Shown here: piece by piece, positions 34,462-38,331 of the stretch
How positions within the stretch are numbered: the first letter of the stretch is position 1
Layout: every line of letters begins with the position of its first letter
From: Amycolatopsis echigonensis
GTDB lineage: Bacteria; Actinomycetota; Actinomycetes; Mycobacteriales; Pseudonocardiaceae
DNA: 38,331 nucleotides
Reading direction: 5' to 3'
NCBI RefSeq assembly: GCF_014174495.1
Contig: NZ_JACJHR010000083.1
Coordinates: forward strand, 1-38,331
The notes under the pieces: generated by a model
Databases searched by the model: none
Seen by the model: the letters and a program-made list of their open reading frames with translations, nothing else
Told to the model about the DNA's origin: nothing
Made by a program: the position numbers and the translations under genes

Positions 34462-35766
34462 TCAGCCCACGAAACTGTGCGGCTTCCCCGCCGCCCAGCC
34501 CGGGTTTCCGGTCCGCGCGAACGCCACCCAAGCCGCATGGACCTCCGCCGCCAGACCGGCCGGAGCGGGATCCGGGCCGAGCAGGCCGGTGTCGCCGTGC
34601 AGCCAGGGCTCGTCGGCGAGATCGAACACGAACGGCAGCTCGACGGTGTGCGCGGCGCCGAGCCGGCCGTCGAGGGCGGTCGAGCGGCAGCCGAACGAAT
34701 AGCGGTAGGTGCCGCCGCCGGCGATCTCCGCGTGCGCCTGCGCCAACCGGGCGGTGCCCGCGCCGAACAGCCGCTCGCCCAGCTCGTCCGCGGTGTCGTC
34801 CGGTTTTCCTTGCGGCACCAGGTAAAGCCGCCCCTCCTCGGTGTTCGTGCCGAGCAGCAGGTCGACGTCGCACACCAGGCGGTCGGCCGGTTGCGCGGGC
34901 AGCACCAGGCTGAACGGGCTGAGCCCGGCCAGCGGATCCGGTGCGGTGCTGGTGTCCAGGTCAAGACCGGCCAGTGCGGGCAAGATCTCCAGGAGCCGCG
35001 CGTCCGGGATCTCCGCGAACGCCGTCGCGGTCGGAGCGACGCCCAAGGCCGCCGCGGCCGCCGACGTGACCCGTCGCGCCTGTTCCGGGGTGAACGCGCC
35101 CGTTCCGCTTCCGCTTTGGACGATCGCGCGGCGGAACAACCCCTTGGCCTCCGACGTCGCGAGCAGCGCACCGGTGAGCGTGCCGCCCGCGGACTGCCCG
35201 AAGACCGTCACGTTCGCCGGATCGCCCCCGAACGCGGCGATCGAATCGCGTACCCACCGGAGTGCGGCCAGGACGTCGAGCAACCCGCGATTGTCCGGAG
35301 CGCCCTCCAGCGCGAGGAAGCCGGGAATGCCGAGGCGGTAGTTCACCGTCACGAGGACGACGCCGTCTCGGGCGAAGGCCCTGCCGTCGTAGAGCGCGGC
35401 GCGCGTCGACCCGGTGACGAACCCGCCGCCGTGCACGAACACCATGACCGGGCGCTTGCCCGAGTCCGCGGCTGGAGTGCGGACGTCGACCGTCAGGTAT
35501 TCGTCGCCGGGCACCCATCCCGGCCCGAAGTACGGGGTCAGGTCCAGCCGCCCGAAGTCCCGGACCGGCTGTGGCGCCGTCGGCGACGGCTGGGTCCCGT
35601 CCCGCGCCCCGGACCAGCCCGGATGCGGCGCGGGAGGAGCGAACCTGCCGGGACCGGCCGGGGCGGCCGCGTAGGGAATGGCCCAGTACAGTTCGCCCGC
35701 TTCGTCCGCACGGCCCCGGACGGCGCCCGCAGCGGTCTGGACGACTGGATTTTCCTTCTGACGCAT
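34462..35766 (-). CDS. Type-B carboxylesterase
   Basis: The 434-residue serine hydrolase has the oxyanion-hole motif FVHGGGF (110-116), the nucleophile elbow GQSAGG with Ser192, the acidic triad member in GTNTEEGRL, and the His in GAAHTVELPF. It should hydrolyse carboxylic esters in the cytoplasm, as no signal peptide is seen. It is shorter than the usual 480-510 residues, lacking part of the C-terminal region. The triad is complete, so it may still be active. The gene follows the metallo-beta-lactamase by 10 bp, with its AAAGG overlapping that gene's stop, indicating one operon. Confidence 0.88.
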   Translation of the reverse strand: MRQKENPVVQTAAGAVRGRADEAGELYWAIPYAAAPAGPGRFAPPAPHPGWSGARDGTQPSPTAPQPVRDFGRLDLTPYFGPGWVPGDEYLTVDVRTPAADSGKRPVMVFVHGGGFVTGSTRAALYDGRAFARDGVVLVTVNYRLGIPGFLALEGAPDNRGLLDVLAALRWVRDSIAAFGGDPANVTVFGQSAGGTLTGALLATSEAKGLFRRAIVQSGSGTGAFTPEQARRVTSAAAAALGVAPTATAFAEIPDARLLEILPALAGLDLDTSTAPDPLAGLSPFSLVLPAQPADRLVCDVDLLLGTNTEEGRLYLVPQGKPDDTADELGERLFGAGTARLAQAHAEIAGGGTYRYSFGCRSTALDGRLGAAHTVELPFVFDLADEPWLHGDTGLLGPDPAPAGLAAEVHAAWVAFARTGNPGWAAGKPHSFVG

Positions 35767-35776
35767 GGGAAACCTT

Positions 35777-36682
35777 TCAGGAGATCCGGGAGAACCCGGC
35801 CCAGTTCTTGATCGCGAACCTCGCCCCGTCCCGTTCGACCTGCGCCGCGCCGGAGCCGGGGAAGTGCGCCGGGAACAGGAGCGCGTTGTCCTCGGCCGCC
35901 CGGCCGAGCAATGCGCGCCGGGTGGCCCTGGCCTCCGCCGGGTCCTCGCAGAAACAAGAGTTGGTCTCCGGTTCCACGATCTGCAGGGGCGTGTGCACCA
36001 AGTCGCCGACGAACAACGCCCGGTCGCCGCCGGAATCCAGGGTCAGCACCGACGAGCCGGGGGTGTGTCCGGGGGCGAGGTCGAGGCGCAGGTTCCGGTC
36101 GATCCGGTACGTCCCGTCCCAGAGCTCGACCTGTCCCGCCCGCCGCACCGGCGCGACGCTGTCCTCGAAGACGTTCTGGTTCCCGCGGCCGAGCACGGTC
36201 TCGTTTTCGTTGGCCGGGTCCCAGAATTCGAAGTCGCGCAACGGCATCAGGTACGTGGCGTTCGGGAAGGTCGGCACCCAGGTGCGGCCCTCCAAGCGGG
36301 TGTTCCAGCCGACGTGGTCGATATGCAAGTGGGTGTTGATGACGACATCAACGTCCTCGGGTGAGATACCAGCAGCGCCGAGGTGATCGAGGTAACCGGT
36401 GTCGAGGCGGCTCCACACCGGCGCATACGGCCGTTCCTTGTGGTTGCCGACACCGGTGTCGACGAGGATCGTGCGGCCCTCGCTGCGCAGCAGCCACGAC
36501 TGGATCGCCGACTGGCATTCGCCGGTCTCCGGGTCCCAGAAATCGGGGGCCAGCCAGCCGCGGTGCTCGTCCCACGAGCCCGCCGGGCTGTCCGGGAAGA
36601 ACTGGTCCGGGCTCATCTCGACCGAACCGGCGAACTCCTTGACGCGGGTGACCGTGACGTCGCCCAGAATGATCTCGTCCAT
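35777..36682 (-). CDS. Metallo-beta-lactamase-fold hydrolase (lactonase-like)
   Basis: The 301-residue protein carries a full two-metal site: HLHIDH (118-123), a third His in LAPGHTPGS, the bridging Asp in VGDLVHTP, and a last His in LFPAHFPG. The overall sequence, with SAIQSWLL and ILVDTGVGNHKERPY near the N-terminus, fits the group of small-molecule hydrolases that includes quorum-quenching lactonases, though not the classical AiiA type. The substrate is unknown. It leads the operon with the carboxylesterase and is divergent from the MmyB-type regulator. ATG 36682 was chosen where family similarity begins; the ribosome site is weak. Confidence 0.88.
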   Translation of the reverse strand: MDEIILGDVTVTRVKEFAGSVEMSPDQFFPDSPAGSWDEHRGWLAPDFWDPETGECQSAIQSWLLRSEGRTILVDTGVGNHKERPYAPVWSRLDTGYLDHLGAAGISPEDVDVVINTHLHIDHVGWNTRLEGRTWVPTFPNATYLMPLRDFEFWDPANENETVLGRGNQNVFEDSVAPVRRAGQVELWDGTYRIDRNLRLDLAPGHTPGSSVLTLDSGGDRALFVGDLVHTPLQIVEPETNSCFCEDPAEARATRRALLGRAAEDNALLFPAHFPGSGAAQVERDGARFAIKNWAGFSRIS

Positions 36683-36784
36683 GCGACCGAGCCTGGGCGA
36701 GCCCGCGCGGCCGGACCACTCCCGCGTTTTCCTACCCCGCGCAGGGTGTGGCAGCGATATCTCACGCGGCGGATAGTGGAATCC

Positions 36785-37696
36785 ATGACCGCTGGCCCGC
36801 TGGGAGACTTCCTGCACGCGCGACGCGCCCGGCTGCGTCCTGAGGACGTCGGTCTGCGGGACATCGGCCCCCGCCGCCGGGTCGCCGGCCTCCGCCGGGA
36901 GGAGCTGGCGCACCTGGCCGGCGTCAGCGTCTCGTACTACACCCGGCTGGAGCAGGGGCTCTCCCGCGGCGCGTCCGCCGAGGTCCTCGACGCGATCGCC
37001 CGGGCCCTGCAGCTGGACGCCCACGAACGAGCCCACCTCGACCGCCTCGCCGACGCGGCCCGCCGCACGCCCCAGCCGCGCCGTCCACGCCCGGAGAAAC
37101 TGGCCGACGAAACGCGCGACCTCCTCCGCGCAGTCGAGGGCGTCCCTGCGCTGGTGCTCGGCCGCAGGACGGACGTGTTGGCGTGGAACACCCTCGGGCA
37201 CGCCTTGCTGGCCGGGCACCTGGACCTGGCCCAGCGTCCCAACCTGAGCCGGATGCTGTTTCTGGACCCGCACTGCCGCGAGCTGTACGCGGATTGGAAA
37301 CGCAAAGCCCGCGCAGTGGTCGGCAACCTGCGCATCACCGTCGGGAAGCATCCGGACGACCCGCTGCTGGCCGAGCTGATCGGCGAGCTGACGATGAAGA
37401 GCCCGGAGTTCGTCTCGCTGTGGCAGGACCATCGGGTCGGTCCGTGCGACGCCGACGCGTACGAGCTGCGGCATCCGCTGGTCGGCCGGGTGACGGTGAC
37501 GCAGCAGACGCTGTCGATGGCTCGGTCGCCGGAACAGGTGCTGATCGTGTGCACGACTCCGGCTGGGTCGGCTTCGGAGGAAGCGTTGACGTTGCTTCGG
37601 CAGCTCAGCGAACGGGACCCGCTCAGAACGGCAACTGCCGCCGCAACCGGTTCAGCCAGCGCTCCACCGTGTCCAGCGGCTGCCCAGGATCGTTAG
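36785..37696 (+). CDS. XRE regulator with MmyB-like ligand-binding domain
   Basis: The 303-residue protein starts with an XRE helix-turn-helix: GLRREELAHLAGVSVSYYTRLEQG, then SAEVLDAIARALQLD (about 35-80). The rest is the PAS-like MmyB ligand domain (about 105-285), with PALVLGRRTDVLAWN and VTQQTLSMAR. These actinobacterial regulators usually control a neighbouring oxidoreductase or hydrolase, here the metallo-beta-lactamase/esterase operon across 102 bp. ATG 36785 was chosen because the conserved LGDFLHARRARL follows it. The 3' end overlaps the opposite glycosyltransferase-like gene by 74 bp, so the last 24 residues, rich in Ala and Thr, are probably an extension. Confidence 0.9.
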   Translation: MTAGPLGDFLHARRARLRPEDVGLRDIGPRRRVAGLRREELAHLAGVSVSYYTRLEQGLSRGASAEVLDAIARALQLDAHERAHLDRLADAARRTPQPRRPRPEKLADETRDLLRAVEGVPALVLGRRTDVLAWNTLGHALLAGHLDLAQRPNLSRMLFLDPHCRELYADWKRKARAVVGNLRITVGKHPDDPLLAELIGELTMKSPEFVSLWQDHRVGPCDADAYELRHPLVGRVTVTQQTLSMARSPEQVLIVCTTPAGSASEEALTLLRQLSERDPLRTATAAATGSASAPPCPAAAQDR

Positions 37697-38331
37697 CCGG
37701 CGCGGCCTGCGCGACCGCTTCCTGGACGTGCGAACCCACGGTCCCGGCGTACTGCGGCAGCGCGTACACCACCTGCCAATAACCCTCGCGCAGCTGCACG
37801 GAGTTGACCCGCACGTACCCGGCGGTGCCGCGGGCCAGATCGAAGCCGTACCGCCCCGCCGTCGGCACCGGATCGGCGGAGGTGACCACGACCACCGTCG
37901 GGCGGGCGTTCGCGACCACGTCGGTCGGGTCGGCTCCGTGCGCGATCGCGCGGTCGTTCAGGCCGATGTAGTCGATCGATTCCCACCCGCTGAAGTACGG
38001 GATGGCACCCGCGTCGGTCACCGCGAGGGTGCGGTTCGCGGCCGGGACTTCCGCCTTCGCGAGGCCCTTGCCGATCGCGACGTGCGCCCGCTGCAGGTCC
38101 GGTCCGTAGTTGGTGATCGCGCCGAGGTCCGGAGCCGTCGCGCCCGCCCACGCCGACCAGCCGACGGCGACCGCGCCCAGAACTGATCCGACCACGCGGC
38201 TGCCCAGCGTTCCGACCGCCAGCGCGGCACCCAAGCACAGCACCGGCACTGCGTGGTCCGCGAACCGGTCCAGGTAATCCATGGTGGGGCCGGAGACCGC
38301 GTACGTCACGTACGTGACCCCGACAGTCACG
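37623..38331 (-). CDS. C-terminal part of a membrane glycosyltransferase-like (GT-C) protein, partial
   Basis: At least 235 residues are visible; the gene runs off the right edge, so its start is unknown. Two or three hydrophobic helices (VPVLCLGAALAVGTLG, VVGSVLGAVAVGWSAWAG) precede a soluble C-terminal domain with TLAVTDAGAIPYFSGWESIDYIGLNDRAIA. That last motif is typical of C-terminal domains of GT-C membrane glycosyltransferases of actinobacteria, such as arabinofuranosyltransferase-like proteins of the cell envelope. The actual sugar and acceptor cannot be read. Its 3' end overlaps the MmyB-type regulator by 74 bp. Confidence 0.75.
   Translation of the reverse strand, partial: VTVGVTYVTYAVSGPTMDYLDRFADHAVPVLCLGAALAVGTLGSRVVGSVLGAVAVGWSAWAGATAPDLGAITNYGPDLQRAHVAIGKGLAKAEVPAANRTLAVTDAGAIPYFSGWESIDYIGLNDRAIAHGADPTDVVANARPTVVVVTSADPVPTAGRYGFDLARGTAGYVRVNSVQLREGYWQVVYALPQYAGTVGSHVQEAVAQAAPANDPGQPLDTVERWLNRLRRQLPF

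Overview
The window is very GC-rich, with strong G/C at third codon positions, GTG starts, 1-8 bp gene overlaps and many one-regulator/one-effector modules. This points to a filamentous actinomycete. A Pseudonocardiaceae member such as Amycolatopsis is my inference from gene style, not a measurement. The content looks accessory: no ribosomal, tRNA or core replication genes, two decayed remnants, one broken chaperone gene and a predicted conflict/immunity locus.

Layout. 1-390: wreck of a tyrosine integrase. 456-2544: TetR repressor and divergent DHA2 efflux pump around a perfect 31-bp palindrome. 2634-5401: class II amidotransferase-like protein, a possible tiny gene, a DUF1345 membrane protein and a CDF cation transporter. 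5405-14575, all minus strand: dnaK, grpE, a CbpA-type dnaJ, a CbpM-like modulator and clpB, followed closely by a PucR regulator, an unknown 114-aa protein and zwf. clpB carries an in-frame TAG at 9036-9038. 15010-15768: exported GH75-type chitosanase with an operator-like palindrome upstream and a strong hairpin downstream. 16216-18025: quinone oxidoreductase and TetR regulator sharing an operator motif. 18150-18300: PadR-like remnant.

18496-22811 is the most interesting locus: a Trypco1 protein overlapping by 4 bp a 1326-residue protein that joins a trypsin-like protease, an nSTAND NTPase, one membrane helix and a C-terminal propeller. It looks like a sensor-triggered protease of the biological-conflict type.

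22907-31586: ABC-F protein with a long leader, Dabb protein and NmrA-like reductase opposite a LAL-type LuxR regulator, then a four-gene operon (DJ-1/PfpI enzyme, 101-aa beta protein, two small membrane proteins) opposite a GlxA-type AraC regulator. 31855-38331: TetR and MFS genes overlapping tail to tail, an unknown 216-aa protein, an esterase and metallo-beta-lactamase pair opposite an MmyB-type regulator, and the C-terminal part of a membrane glycosyltransferase-like protein cut by the window edge.

Most modules pair a local regulator with a pump, redox enzyme or hydrolase, as expected for a soil organism handling toxic small molecules. The two features I would follow first are the protease-STAND locus and the interrupted clpB in an otherwise intact second chaperone cluster.
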